A DNA stretch of 64,000 nucleotides from Lysobacteraceae bacterium P (GTDB lineage: Bacteria; Pseudomonadota; Gammaproteobacteria; Xanthomonadales; Xanthomonadaceae), in assembly GCA_005503055.1 (NCBI GenBank), contig SCOX01000014.1, positions 1 to 64,000 of the forward strand. Direction: 5' to 3'. This document shows positions 35,975 to 45,097 of this stretch, in pieces. A model generated the notes under the pieces. It did no database searches. It worked only from the letters and a program-made list of their open reading frames with translations, and was not told where the DNA came from. Position 1 is the first letter of the stretch. Each line of letters begins with the position of its first letter. Position numbers and translations under genes: made by a program.

Positions 35975-38659
35975 TCAGTACTTGAACCGGAAGTTCAGAT
36001 AGTACTGGCGACCGTTGTTGTAGAACGCCTGCGGATGGCCGTCGGCCACGTAGTAGCTCAGGGTCGGATCGTTCAGGTTGAGCGCATCCAGGCTGATCGA
36101 CAGCCAGTCGGTCGCCTTGTAGCCGAACGAGGCCGACAGCGTGCCGAAGTCGTCCTGGAAGTACTCGTTGGCGCGCAGCATGCCGTGGTAGAACGACGAG
36201 CGGAACGTGTAGGCGACGCGTGCGTTGAAGCGATCGTTCTCGAAGAACGCCGACAGGTTCCAGGTGTTCTTCGAGGTGCCCACCAGCGCGTCGGTGGCAT
36301 CGCTGCCAGCCGGCACGTCGGCCTCGCCATCGGCGTAGGTGTAGTTCGCCGAAACACCGAAGTAGTCGCCGATCGGCTGTTCGTACGTCAGCTCCACGCC
36401 GCGCACCTTGCCGTCGCTGTTGATCGGCAGGGTGACCTCGTAATTCTCGACGTTGCCGGTCTGGTCGTTCACGTAGGCGCGGGTTTCCGTGCCGTAGCGG
36501 ACGTAGTTGTCCAGGTCCATCGAGAACAGGCTCGCCGCCAACAGGCCGCGCTCGGTGAAGTACCACTCCAGCGACGCGTCGAAGTTGGTCGAGACGATCG
36601 GATCGAGATCCGAATTGCCCGCGGTACCGGTGTGCGTCAGGTTCGACAGCGACACGGCGCCGGCCAGCGCCGAGTAGTCGGGCAGCGTCATCGTCTGCGA
36701 TGCCGCCAGACGCATGATCAGGTCGTCGTTGAAGTTGTAGCGGAAGTTGACGCTCGGCAGCACGCGGTCGTGCTTGTTGGTGTCGCGCACGATCACGAAG
36801 TTGCCGAACAGGCTGCTGACGTCCGGCGTGATCGTGGCGTCACCGCCCAGGCCACGGTAGTACTGGATGTCCTGCGAGATGTTGACGTAACGCAGGCCGG
36901 CGTTGCCGCTCCACTTGTCGCCGCTGAAGTTCGCCTGCACGTAGGCCGCGGCGTTCTCCTCGTTGATGTTGAACTCGCTGCCGTAGTTGTGGCGGGCGCC
37001 GTCCTTGCGGACGGTGGAGTTGTTCTTGACCGCCTGCTCCAGCGCGCTCTGCGTGAAGTACCAGACGTCGGTCGGGAAGGTGCCGCCCAGGCCGCTGCCG
37101 AAGTCGCCCGGGTAGTTGCCCGTCGGGGCACCGGCCAGCGCGCCGGCGATGTCGCCCGGATCGGAACCGAACGGGCTGTTCACTTCGCGGGTGTGATCGG
37201 CATAGCGCACGCCGAAGTCGACCGACGACAGCGAACCGCTGTTGGCGAACCACGTGGTGTCCGCGGTCAGCCAGGTTTCCTTGTCGATCACGTCGTAGTA
37301 CTGGATGCCCCACGTGCCGAAGCCGTTGGTGGTCGGGCCGGACGGATTGTTGAGGTACCAGTTGACCGTGTTGTCGGTGCCGCGCACCTGCCAACCGCCG
37401 CCGCTGGAGCCGGTCACGACCTCGGCGATGTTCTGCGTCGGGGTCTCGCCCTGGCCCTTGGTGTAGCCGACCTGTGTCTTCAGCGTGAAGCTTTCATTGA
37501 TGTCCCACGCCGCGTCGAACGTGGTGTAGCCGGTTTTCGCGGCCGATTCCGGACGCGAGATCATGTCGTAGATGCCGTTGGCGATCGGGGCGCCCGTTGC
37601 ATCGACGCCGCCGCTGTAGTCGGCCTTCACAAGCGTGCCGTTCTCGACGACGTAACCCGGGTTCGGCGCCACGCGCGGCACGAAGTTGCCGGTCCACAGC
37701 ATGTAGTTGCGGTTGTAGTTCTTCGCGTCCATGTCGGAATAGAACGCGCTCAAGCCCAGCGTCAGATCATCGCTCGGCTTGGCCTGCAGTTCGATCAGGC
37801 CGCCCATGCGCTCGCGCGTCTGGGTGAAGTACGCCGAGCCCGGCAGGCTCGGGTACTGCACGCCGATCAGGTCGGGGTTGGTTGCCGCTACGGGATCGGT
37901 GGCCGAGATCGTCGAGAACCCGCCAACGATTTCCTGGCCGTCGCGACGCAGCTCGCGTTCCTGATAGAACGCCTGCGCCATGAAGCCGAAGGTGTTGGCG
38001 TCGTTCTTGTAGTTGAACAGGCCGCTGACCTGCGGCTTGGTCGTGCCCGGCAGGTCGGAGTAGACGGCGCCGATCGAGCCTTCGGCCGAGATCTGGTTGG
38101 CGAAGTCCAGCGGCTTGCGCGTGATGACGTTCACCGAGCCGGCGCTGCCGCCTTCGACGAACCGGGCTTCGGAAGTCTTCTGCACGATCGCCTGGCTGAC
38201 GATTTCCGACGGCAGCAGCGAATAGCTGACGCTGCGGCCCACGGTCTCGGTCTGGCTCAGGATGAACCAGTCGGCGCTGCCGATGGTGTGGCCGTTCACG
38301 AGCGTCTGGGTCAGGCTGGGGCTGGTGCCACGCAGGCTGACGCGGTCGTTCTCGTCGAAGCCGCCTTCATTGGCGCTGGAGGAGCTGATGCTCACGCCGG
38401 GCAGGCGTTGCAGCGTGTCGGCGACGTTGTGCGCGGGCAGCTTGCCCACGTCTTCGGCGGTCACCACTTCGATGTGCGACTGCGCGTCGCGCTTGGTGTC
38501 CAGCGACTTTTCCTGGGCGCCGCGGATGCCGGTGACGATCACCGTATCCAGGTCGGTCGCGTCCTGGCTCGAAGCCGGAGCCGTCTGCGCCGCGACGTTG
38601 CCGGCGATGCTGAGCGCGACCACGATGCTGGCCGATAGTGCGGTCTTGCGAAGTTTCAT
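35975..38659 (-). CDS. TonB-dependent receptor (TonB-Xanth-Caul type)
   Basis: An 894-residue outer-membrane receptor. A signal peptide (ending near NVAAQT) is followed by a TonB-box-like TVIVTG, the plug (VVTAEDVGKLPAHNVADTLQRLPGVSI..., VSLRGTSPS) and a long barrel ending in the aromatic-rich FRFKY. The plug wording fits the TIGR01782 group, which is abundant in Xanthomonas and Caulobacter and is often linked to carbohydrate uptake. Its place between glk and the GH20 gene, in the GlcNAc region, suggests GlcNAc or chito-oligosaccharide import; the ligand is not shown by sequence. GGGAGG precedes the ATG at 38659. Confidence 0.9.
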   Translation of the reverse strand: MKLRKTALSASIVVALSIAGNVAAQTAPASSQDATDLDTVIVTGIRGAQEKSLDTKRDAQSHIEVVTAEDVGKLPAHNVADTLQRLPGVSISSSSANEGGFDENDRVSLRGTSPSLTQTLVNGHTIGSADWFILSQTETVGRSVSYSLLPSEIVSQAIVQKTSEARFVEGGSAGSVNVITRKPLDFANQISAEGSIGAVYSDLPGTTKPQVSGLFNYKNDANTFGFMAQAFYQERELRRDGQEIVGGFSTISATDPVAATNPDLIGVQYPSLPGSAYFTQTRERMGGLIELQAKPSDDLTLGLSAFYSDMDAKNYNRNYMLWTGNFVPRVAPNPGYVVENGTLVKADYSGGVDATGAPIANGIYDMISRPESAAKTGYTTFDAAWDINESFTLKTQVGYTKGQGETPTQNIAEVVTGSSGGGWQVRGTDNTVNWYLNNPSGPTTNGFGTWGIQYYDVIDKETWLTADTTWFANSGSLSSVDFGVRYADHTREVNSPFGSDPGDIAGALAGAPTGNYPGDFGSGLGGTFPTDVWYFTQSALEQAVKNNSTVRKDGARHNYGSEFNINEENAAAYVQANFSGDKWSGNAGLRYVNISQDIQYYRGLGGDATITPDVSSLFGNFVIVRDTNKHDRVLPSVNFRYNFNDDLIMRLAASQTMTLPDYSALAGAVSLSNLTHTGTAGNSDLDPIVSTNFDASLEWYFTERGLLAASLFSMDLDNYVRYGTETRAYVNDQTGNVENYEVTLPINSDGKVRGVELTYEQPIGDYFGVSANYTYADGEADVPAGSDATDALVGTSKNTWNLSAFFENDRFNARVAYTFRSSFYHGMLRANEYFQDDFGTLSASFGYKATDWLSISLDALNLNDPTLSYYVADGHPQAFYNNGRQYYLNFRFKY

Positions 38660-38790
38660 TGCTCTCCCTCCCACGGGTTGATATACGACTCCGCAGTGCC
38701 AGTTCTTGTGTTGCCGGCGTTACGGAGCCCGTTTCCTGGTCCTCGCGCGCTGACGCGGGACCGTATTTCTTGTGCGATTTGCGGCGGCGC

Positions 38791-39819
38791 TCACGCGCCG
38801 TGTTCCGATGGTTGTTCCGACTGGTTTTCCAGATACCAGCTGGCGGCGCCGATGACGCCCAGCCGCTCGTTCTCGATCACGCGCACCGGCACACGCTCCA
38901 GTGCGGCGTGCATCACGCCCTTGTCGAGCAGGCGCGCGTGGAATGCGCTGAGCGGCAGGAAGTCCTTCAGTTGCGGCAGGATGCCGCCGGCGATGAACAC
39001 CGCCTTGGCGCTGCTCACCGTGACCAGGTCGCCGATCACGCTGCCCAGCAGGGCGCAGAACGTCAGTACCGCCTCGCGTGCCGGTGCGTCGAAGTGACGC
39101 GCGGCTTCGGTGATCGCGGCCGGCGCACGCAGGCCCGGCTCGATGCCGTCGAGCGCGCAGATCGCGTCGTACAGGTTCACCAGGCCCGGACCGGACACGA
39201 AGCGTTCGGTCGGAACGTGCGAGAAACCGCGCTGCCGGGTCCATTCCAGCATCGCCGTCTCGCGCGCGTTGCCCGGCGCGAAGGCGATGTGGCCGGCTTC
39301 GGTCGGCAGCACCACGGTGCCGCCGCGATGCGGAATGCGCACCGCCGCGCCCAGACCGGTGCCGGGGCCGACCACCAGCACGGGGCCCGGCGCGGCCGTG
39401 CTCACGCCGGGCGTGAGCAGCAGCGAATCGGCCGGATCCATGCATTGCGCTGCATGGGCGGCGGCCTGGAAATCGTTGATGTAGTGCAGCTCGCTCAGGC
39501 GCAGCTCGCTGCGCAACTGCGCCAGCGAAATGCGCCAGGGCAGGTTGGAATTGATGACCGCGTCGTCCAGCACGACGCCGGCCGAGGCGATGGTGACCCG
39601 ATCGATGCCGGCGCACGCGCCGTGTTCGGCGATGAAGTCGGCCAGGATCGCAGCCAGGCTGGGGTAGTCGGCGCACACGTACTTGCGATGCGCCAACACC
39701 ACGATGGCGGATTCGTCGGGACCGCCCGGGCGGACGAGGCCGACACGGGTATGGGTGCCGCCGACGTCGGCGGCGAGGAAGCGGGGTTCCACCTGGGTAA
39801 GCGGCGGCACGGCGCTCAT
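38791..39819 (-). CDS. glk: Glucokinase (Glk family)
   Basis: A 342-residue bacterial glucokinase that phosphorylates glucose with ATP; in this locus it may also act on GlcNAc, which would explain its grouping (inference). The phosphate-binding motif LAADVGGTHTRVGLV, the INDFQAA segment and GPGTGLGAAV are intact. An ATG at 39819 overlaps in ATGA with a 26-residue ORF just upstream, and this overlap supports that start; in-frame ATGs at 39924 and 39861 are alternatives. The TonB receptor follows 131 bp downstream on the same strand. Confidence 0.88.
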   Translation of the reverse strand: MSAVPPLTQVEPRFLAADVGGTHTRVGLVRPGGPDESAIVVLAHRKYVCADYPSLAAILADFIAEHGACAGIDRVTIASAGVVLDDAVINSNLPWRISLAQLRSELRLSELHYINDFQAAAHAAQCMDPADSLLLTPGVSTAAPGPVLVVGPGTGLGAAVRIPHRGGTVVLPTEAGHIAFAPGNARETAMLEWTRQRGFSHVPTERFVSGPGLVNLYDAICALDGIEPGLRAPAAITEAARHFDAPAREAVLTFCALLGSVIGDLVTVSSAKAVFIAGGILPQLKDFLPLSAFHARLLDKGVMHAALERVPVRVIENERLGVIGAASWYLENQSEQPSEHGA

Positions 39820-39896
39820 CCGCGGACGCCGCGCAGGGGCTGCGCGCTCGCGGACTGGCATGGCCGGGCTGGTGCTTCCTTCGTATCCCACTGCAT
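39816..39896 (-). CDS. Overlapping 26-residue leader ORF upstream of glk
   Basis: A short ORF starting ATG at 39896 with GGAGG 4 nt upstream, the best ribosome site before glk. It encodes MQWDTKEAPARPCQSASAQP and six more residues. Its TGA overlaps the glk ATG by ATGA, so ribosomes ending here could restart on glk, which lacks a good site of its own. No known peptide family fits; the ORF may serve only translational coupling. Confidence 0.5.
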   Translation of the reverse strand: MQWDTKEAPARPCQSASAQPLRGVRG

Positions 39897-39950
39897 GGTT
39901 CCTCCGCTCACGGCCGGCTCCCACCGACGCGGCCGAGATTGGCTCGCCTC

Positions 39951-39964
39951 TGACAACGTTGTCA
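39951..39964. promoter_or_regulatory. LacI-family (NagQ-type) operator between glk and nagP
   Basis: TGACAACGTTGTCA is a perfect 14-bp palindrome with the central CG typical of LacI-family sites. It matches the motif I recall for LacI-type regulators of GlcNAc genes in Shewanella and Xanthomonas. It lies between the divergent glk and nagP genes. Confidence 0.8.
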
Positions 39965-40106
39965 ACCAGAAGTTATGAAATTGTCAGAAACGCCGGGGTC
40001 GGTTCCGACGAACGGCAGTTTGTGCTGCATCGCAGCAACCAAAAACCGCTTACTTATAGGGCTTGCGCGACTTTACGTCGCTGCTCTGGCTTGCGGACAC
40101 GACTTG

Positions 40107-40120
40107 TGACAACGTTGAGC
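40107..40120. promoter_or_regulatory. Second, imperfect NagQ-type site before nagP
   Basis: TGACAACGTTGAGC shares the left half and centre of the palindrome. It is 156 bp from the perfect site and about 65 bp before the nagP start. Paired sites could allow looping. Confidence 0.5.
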
Positions 40121-40182
40121 CATCGGATGTCGCGCAAGCGCTGCGAACATCCCGGAACGCATTCCTTGGGAGGGGAGTCGGC

Positions 40183-41484
40183 ATGTCCACGTCTACGGCC
40201 AATTCGCGCAGCCATTACGGATCCATCGCGATCATCGGCGCGCTTTTCTTCATCTTCGGCTTCGTCACCTGGCTCAACGGCCCGCTGATCTCGTTCGCCA
40301 AGCTCGCCTTCAACGTCAGCGAATCGCTGGCGTTCCTGATTCCCGGCGCGTTCTACATCTCGTACTTCTTCCTCGCCCTGCCCTCGTCCTGGATCCTCAA
40401 GAAAACAGGCATGAAGAAGGGCATGGCGCTGGGCCTGTTCCTGATGGCGCTGGGCGCGGTCGTGTTCGGCACGTACACGACGGAACGCGTCTACGTCGGT
40501 GCGGTCACCGGCATCTTCATCATCGGCGCGGGCCTGGCGATCCTGCAGACCGCCTCCAATCCCTACATCAGCATCCTCGGTCCGATCGAGGGCGCGGCGC
40601 AGCGCATCGCGGTGATGGGGATCTGCAACAAGGTGGCCGGCTGGGCGGCGCCGTTCGTGATCGGCACGCTGGTGATGCACGGCATGGACGATGTCGCCAG
40701 CCGCGTGGCCGGCGCCGATCCTGCCACCACGGAACAGGTGCTCAACGAGTTCGCCGCGCGCATCCACACGCCGTACATGGTCATGGCCGGCCTGCTGGCG
40801 CTGCTGGCGGTGGGCATCGTGTATTCGCCGCTGCCGGAAATACGCGCCGAGGAAGTCAACGTCGAGCGCGGCTCGAGCGGCAAGAAGAGCCTGCTCCAGT
40901 TCCCGCACGTGTGGCTGGGCGCGCTGTGCATCTTCGTCTACGTCGGCGTCGAGGTGATGGCGGGCGATGCGATCGGCACCTACGGTCAGGCGTTCGGTCT
41001 GCCGCTGGACAAGACCAAGTTCTTCACCAGCTTCACGCTCGGCGCGATGCTGCTGGGCTACATCGTCGGCCTGATCGTGATCCCGCGCTTCATTTCGCAG
41101 GAGCGCTACCTGAGCCTGTCGGCCGTGCTCGGCGTGGCGCTGGCGCTGGGCGCGTTCCTTACCCAGGGCTATGTGTCGGTGTTCTTCGTCGCCGCGCTCG
41201 GCTTCGCCAACGCGATGATGTGGCCGGCGATCTTCCCGCTGGCGATCCAGGGCCTGGGGTCGCTGACGGAGAAGGGTTCGGCGCTGCTGATCATGGGCAT
41301 CGCGGGCGGCGCGGTCATTCCGCAGTTGTTCGTGCACCTCAAGCAGGTCTACGACTTCCAGCTGGTGTTCGTCGCGCTGATGATCCCGTGCTACCTGTAC
41401 ATCCTGTACTTCGCGCTGCGCGGGCACCGCGCGGGGCAGCGGCACGATGCGGTCGGCGCTGCGCCGGCCGCGCAGCACGGGTGA
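40183..41484 (+). CDS. nagP: MFS sugar permease, GlcNAc/glucose type
   Basis: A 433-residue major-facilitator transporter with about twelve membrane segments, of the FucP/GluP-like sugar:proton symporter group. IIGALFFIFGFVTWLNGPLI is the family N-terminus, SNPYISILGP lies in the first half, and ANAMMWPAIFPLAIQGLGSLTEKGSALLIMGIAGGAV in the second. In Shewanella and Xanthomonas the orthologous gene in this context is nagP, which imports GlcNAc; glucose or galactose remains possible. The ATG at 40183 follows GGGAGGGGAG. A NagQ-type operator lies upstream and the LacI-family gene follows. Confidence 0.88.
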   Translation: MSTSTANSRSHYGSIAIIGALFFIFGFVTWLNGPLISFAKLAFNVSESLAFLIPGAFYISYFFLALPSSWILKKTGMKKGMALGLFLMALGAVVFGTYTTERVYVGAVTGIFIIGAGLAILQTASNPYISILGPIEGAAQRIAVMGICNKVAGWAAPFVIGTLVMHGMDDVASRVAGADPATTEQVLNEFAARIHTPYMVMAGLLALLAVGIVYSPLPEIRAEEVNVERGSSGKKSLLQFPHVWLGALCIFVYVGVEVMAGDAIGTYGQAFGLPLDKTKFFTSFTLGAMLLGYIVGLIVIPRFISQERYLSLSAVLGVALALGAFLTQGYVSVFFVAALGFANAMMWPAIFPLAIQGLGSLTEKGSALLIMGIAGGAVIPQLFVHLKQVYDFQLVFVALMIPCYLYILYFALRGHRAGQRHDAVGAAPAAQHG

Positions 41485-41633
41485 TCGTGCGTAACCGATG
41501 AAGTCACGAAACCGACCAGACGCCACCGCACGTGATTCACATCGCCGGTGGTGCTGGTTAGGCTAGTCCCTACTTCGCCGCGTCGACCGACGCGGCTCCC
41601 TCGACGCAACGGTCGTCGAAACGCGAGGCTTCG

Positions 41634-42665
41634 GTGCGCAGACCCACGATCAAAGACGTCGCCGAGCGCGCCGACGTGTCGCTCAAGACCGTCTCGCGCG
41701 TCATCAACGACGAACCCAGCGTCCAGGCCAGCACGCGTGAACGCGTGCGCGTGGCCATCGCGGAGTTGGGCTACCAGCCCGATCCGTCCGCGCGCAGCCT
41801 GCGCAGCGCGCAGCCTTACGCACTGGGGCTGGTGTACGACAACCCGAACCCGTACTACGTCATCGCCGTGCAGAACGGGGTGCTGTCGGTGTGCCGCGAA
41901 ACCGGCTACGGCCTGCAGATCCATCCCTGCGATTCATCCTCGCCCAACCTGGCGTCGGAATTGATCGACCTGGTGCAGCATTCGCGCCTGGCCGGCCTGG
42001 TGCTGGCGCCGCCGATGTCCGAACGCAACGAGCTGGTCACCGAACTGGTCGCCCACGGGATCCACCTGGTGCGCATCGTCTCGGCAGCGGCCGATCCGCA
42101 GGACGGCAGCGCCTGCGTCTACGTCGACGACCGCGACGCGGCCTACGACATCACCGAGCACCTGATCCAGCTCGGCCATGGGCGCATCGGCTTCCTGTGG
42201 GGCGGCAAGTCGCATGGCTCGTCGTGGGAGCGTTACAAGGGGTATGAGGACGCGCTGCGCGAGTACGGCATCCCGCTCGATGCCGACCTGGTGGTGGAAG
42301 GCGATTACTCGTTCGACGACGGTTTCCGCGGTGCGCGCCGCCTGTTCGCGCTGCCCGATCGCCCGACCGCGATCTTCGGCAGCAACGACGAGATCGCCGC
42401 AGGCGTGCTGGCCGCGGCCAAATCCAGCGGCATGAACGTGCCCTACGACCTGTCCATCGCCGGCTTCGAAGACAGCCCGTTCTCCAAGCAGAGCTGGCCG
42501 GCGCTGACCACGGCCAAGCAGGCCACGCAGGAAATCGCGCGCCACGCCGCGCACCGCCTGTTGCAGGAAATCCGCGAGCACGCGCCCAAGGCCTCGCCGA
42601 ACGAGGGCTTCAGTCCGGAGCTGGTGGTTCGCGGTTCGACGGCGCCGCCGCGGCCGAAGGCCTGA
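41634..42665 (+). CDS. nagQ: LacI family repressor, NagQ-like
   Basis: A 343-residue LacI/GalR regulator. The helix-turn-helix TIKDVAERADVSLKTVSRVI starts at residue 5, followed by the hinge (RSLRSAQPYALGLVYDN) and a periplasmic-binding-like effector domain (GFLWGGKSH, FGSNDEIAAGVLAAAKS, IAGFEDSPFS). It is next to nagP and probably represses nagP, glk and downstream genes through the TGACAACGTTGTCA site until a GlcNAc-derived effector binds. The start is a GTG at 41634, which gives the standard N-terminus; no other start precedes the helix-turn-helix. Confidence 0.85.
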   Translation: MRRPTIKDVAERADVSLKTVSRVINDEPSVQASTRERVRVAIAELGYQPDPSARSLRSAQPYALGLVYDNPNPYYVIAVQNGVLSVCRETGYGLQIHPCDSSSPNLASELIDLVQHSRLAGLVLAPPMSERNELVTELVAHGIHLVRIVSAAADPQDGSACVYVDDRDAAYDITEHLIQLGHGRIGFLWGGKSHGSSWERYKGYEDALREYGIPLDADLVVEGDYSFDDGFRGARRLFALPDRPTAIFGSNDEIAAGVLAAAKSSGMNVPYDLSIAGFEDSPFSKQSWPALTTAKQATQEIARHAAHRLLQEIREHAPKASPNEGFSPELVVRGSTAPPRPKA

Positions 42666-42673
42666 GGTGGTTC

Positions 42674-42833
42674 CTTCTCCCTCCGACCGCAGGGAGCTGA
42701 GAAGGTGGCCTGAGGGCGGAGGAGGGGGGAACGAAGCGGTATCGCCCACGCTCGCAGCGCGGCGCCACACCGCTGGCTTGGCGATTCGGCTCCGTTGCCC
42801 CTCACCCCAACCCCTCTCTCGGCGGGAGAGGGG
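42674..42833. repeat. Two-hairpin dispersed repeat, copy C (divergent)
   Basis: A hairpin at each end (CTTCTCCCT...AGGGAG...GAGAAG on the left; CCCCTCTC...GAGAGGGG at 42811-42833 on the right) encloses a GC-rich spacer with a CCCCTCACCCCAACCCC tract. It resembles the copies at 45778 and 63555. Confidence 0.6.
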
Positions 42834-42913
42834 CTCCTGCAAGCAGCCTCACGGCCACGAAACGATGACGGTGGTCTGCTAACGCCCCGGAGCGCATCGC
42901 ATCGGGGCTGGTC

Positions 42914-44230
42914 ATGAACGCCATTCCGCAGGCCGTATCGCCGCTGCACGAACCCGGCATCGAACGATTGCTGGAGCAGGACCAGGCCCTGGTCGCGCTG
43001 GGCCGCAAGGTCTGTGTGCTCAAGGCCATCGGTTGGCCGGCGTCGATGGAGACGCGCTTCCTCGAGCAGTGGCGACAGGGACGGCCCGAACTTCCGCAAC
43101 CGCCGACCGTGCCGGTGGACCTGGCCGACACCATCGCCGGCCTGCGCGCGTTGATGCACGAAATAGACCGACGCCATCCCGTCGGCCGCTGGCTCTACAA
43201 GACCGCATGGAGCTACGCCGTCGCCGCGCAGATGCTTGGCGCGATCGGCACGCCGGAGTTCACGCGCTGCTCGTCGCTGCTCTACGGGCGACCGGATTTC
43301 CGCTATCGCAGCCAGGACATCACCAATGTCGACGGCGCGCGCGAAGTGCTGGCGATCACCGACGAGCTCATCGACAGCCGCCTCCTGCCCGAAGTGCCGT
43401 CGGACATCCCGGCCGAGGAGTTCGCACGCCGCCTGCGCGAGCGCATCGGTCCGTTCTTCCATCACGATGAAGTGAAGGTGGTGCTCGACCCCGAGCTGCC
43501 GTCGAAGGCCACCGCCGGCAGCCGTCGCATCACCCTGCGCGCCACCGCGATGTTCTCCGAGCGCGACTTGCACCAGCTCGTCGAGCACGAAGCCTTCATC
43601 CACACCGCGACGCTGCTCAACGGCATCCACCAGCCGCACCTGCATTCGCTCGGCATCGGCGCACCGCGCACCACGCGCGTGCAGGAAGGGTTGGCCACGT
43701 TCTCAGAAATCGTCACCGGTGCGCTCGACATCGCGCGGCTGCGGCGCATCGCCCTGCGCGTGGTGATGGTGAAGCACGCGTTGGACGGCGCGGATTTCAT
43801 CGAGGTGTTCAAGGGCTTCCTGGAAGCCGGCCAGACCGAGCGCGAAAGCTTCTGCAGCGCGCAGCGCGTCTTCCGCGGCGGCGACGTTCGCGGACGCGTG
43901 TGCTTCACCAAGGACGGCGCCTATCTGGAGGGCGTGATGCTGATCCACGTCTTCGTGCGCAAGGCATTGCAGGAAGGTCGCGGCGACCTGCTGCCGATGC
44001 TGTTCGCAGGCCGGCTGACGACGGCAGACGTGATCGAACTGGCGCCCTACCGCGACAACGGCCTCATCGCGCCCCCGCTGTACGTTCCGCCCTGGGCGCG
44101 CGATCCCCAGCGCGTGCTGGCGACGATGGCCTTCTCCGCCGCAACGCAGCGCCTGCGTCTGGACCGGCTGAACCTGCAGCGTTTCGTGGAGTTCGAAGAC
44201 GAGATGATCGAGGAATCGGGTATTGGGTGA
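42914..44230 (+). CDS. DUF1704/QEGLA-motif metallopeptidase-like protein
   Basis: A 438-residue protein of the family often named flavohemoglobin expression-modulating QEGLA-motif protein (TIGR02421/DUF1704). VQEGLATFSE is the naming motif, and EHEAFIHTAT gives the HExxxH zinc motif that in eukaryotic relatives (MATCAP) forms a tyrosine carboxypeptidase. The bacterial substrate is unknown. No signal peptide is present. Its place between nagQ and eda may be accidental. The ATG at 42914 starts the well-conserved N-terminal half. Confidence 0.82.
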   Translation: MNAIPQAVSPLHEPGIERLLEQDQALVALGRKVCVLKAIGWPASMETRFLEQWRQGRPELPQPPTVPVDLADTIAGLRALMHEIDRRHPVGRWLYKTAWSYAVAAQMLGAIGTPEFTRCSSLLYGRPDFRYRSQDITNVDGAREVLAITDELIDSRLLPEVPSDIPAEEFARRLRERIGPFFHHDEVKVVLDPELPSKATAGSRRITLRATAMFSERDLHQLVEHEAFIHTATLLNGIHQPHLHSLGIGAPRTTRVQEGLATFSEIVTGALDIARLRRIALRVVMVKHALDGADFIEVFKGFLEAGQTERESFCSAQRVFRGGDVRGRVCFTKDGAYLEGVMLIHVFVRKALQEGRGDLLPMLFAGRLTTADVIELAPYRDNGLIAPPLYVPPWARDPQRVLATMAFSAATQRLRLDRLNLQRFVEFEDEMIEESGIG

Positions 44231-44245
44231 GGGTGAGGCAGGCCG

Positions 44246-44435
44246 CTAACGCGGCACTGCCGCGTGGCCAGCCGAACGCCCGGCCATGGATGGCCGGGCC
44301 GGGCGATCCGAAGCCCGAAGCCCCCCGCCATGTATGGCAGCGGCGACCTCATAGAAGACCGCACTAACGCGGCACTGCCGCGTGGCCAGCCGAACGCCCG
44401 GCCATGGATGGCCGGGCCGGGCGATTCGAAGCCCG
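44246..44435. repeat. 72-bp direct repeat, two copies 118 bp apart
   Basis: Positions 44246-44317 and 44364-44435 are identical except for one base (C at 44307, T at 44425). Each copy holds two palindromes, GCGGCA-CTGCCGC and CCCGGCC-ATGGAT-GGCCGGG. The interval 44318-44363 between the copies has its own small hairpin. Confidence 0.85.
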
Positions 44436-44677
44436 TGGGGCGGCGGCCTGGGGGGTGACAGTCTCGCCAACGGAGCTTGCGGCCGGTCCAGCGACCCGCC
44501 CGCGTTTGCCTCGAAGCCCGGCGCGGCCACCCGACCCACGCCGAGAATCTCCAACGTCGGGCCTTCTGGCGAGCGCCCGACGGCCATTTCCCGACATGCC
44601 CCGCGATCTGCCCCGAAGCCGGACATGCTCCGCAGCCGGACGTCCCGCTCGCTCGTAACGAGTAGGGAGATGCCACC
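44436..44677. other. Gene-free GC-rich interval before the cupin gene
   Basis: No gene is supported here. Near the cupin gene a short CCGGACATGCTCC/CCGGACGTCCC quasi-repeat is seen; a promoter is expected but not identified. Confidence 0.4.
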
Positions 44678-45040
44678 ATGAAACGCATCATCGCGACGGC
44701 GTTCGCCGTCGTTTGCGCAGGCTCGTGCCTTGCGGCCGCGTCGGCGCAGGACCTCGTCCAGACCGCAGGCAAGAACGCGAAGGTCGTCCTCGACAACGAC
44801 GAAGTGCGGGTGATCGAGCTGAACATGCCCGCCGGCGCGAGCACCGGCGTGCATTCGCACCAGGACAACGTCGTCGTCTTCCTTACCGGCGGCAAGGCCA
44901 AGCAGACCAATGCCGACGGCACGACGAAAGTGATGGAGCGCAAGCCCGGCGAAGTCGTCTGGAGCGGACCGGTCACGCACGACACGTTGAACGAAAGCGG
45001 AAAGCCCGTCAGGACGCTCGTGATCGAACTGAAGAAGTAA
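44678..45040 (+). CDS. Exported cupin-domain protein
   Basis: A 120-residue protein with a signal peptide (cleavage near ASAQD) and a single cupin fold. VHSHQDNVVVFLTGGKAKQT contains the metal-binding His-x-His, and KPGEVVWSGPVTHDTLNES holds the second-motif His. It is probably a periplasmic metal-binding or small-molecule enzyme of unknown substrate. TAGGGAG precedes the ATG. Convergent with eda. Confidence 0.8.
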   Translation: MKRIIATAFAVVCAGSCLAAASAQDLVQTAGKNAKVVLDNDEVRVIELNMPAGASTGVHSHQDNVVVFLTGGKAKQTNADGTTKVMERKPGEVVWSGPVTHDTLNESGKPVRTLVIELKK

Positions 45041-45097
45041 GCGTGCCGTCGCGGGACGAAGGCAGGGACGCCTTCGCCGCGATCGCGCGGCCTTGCA

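Noticed and set aside
33560-38638. Plus-strand open frame of about 1,690 codons
   Set aside because: It lies antisense to the hexosaminidase and TonB receptor genes, which have clear motifs; the frame is open only because of high GC, and its product is low-complexity and Arg/Ala/Val-rich.
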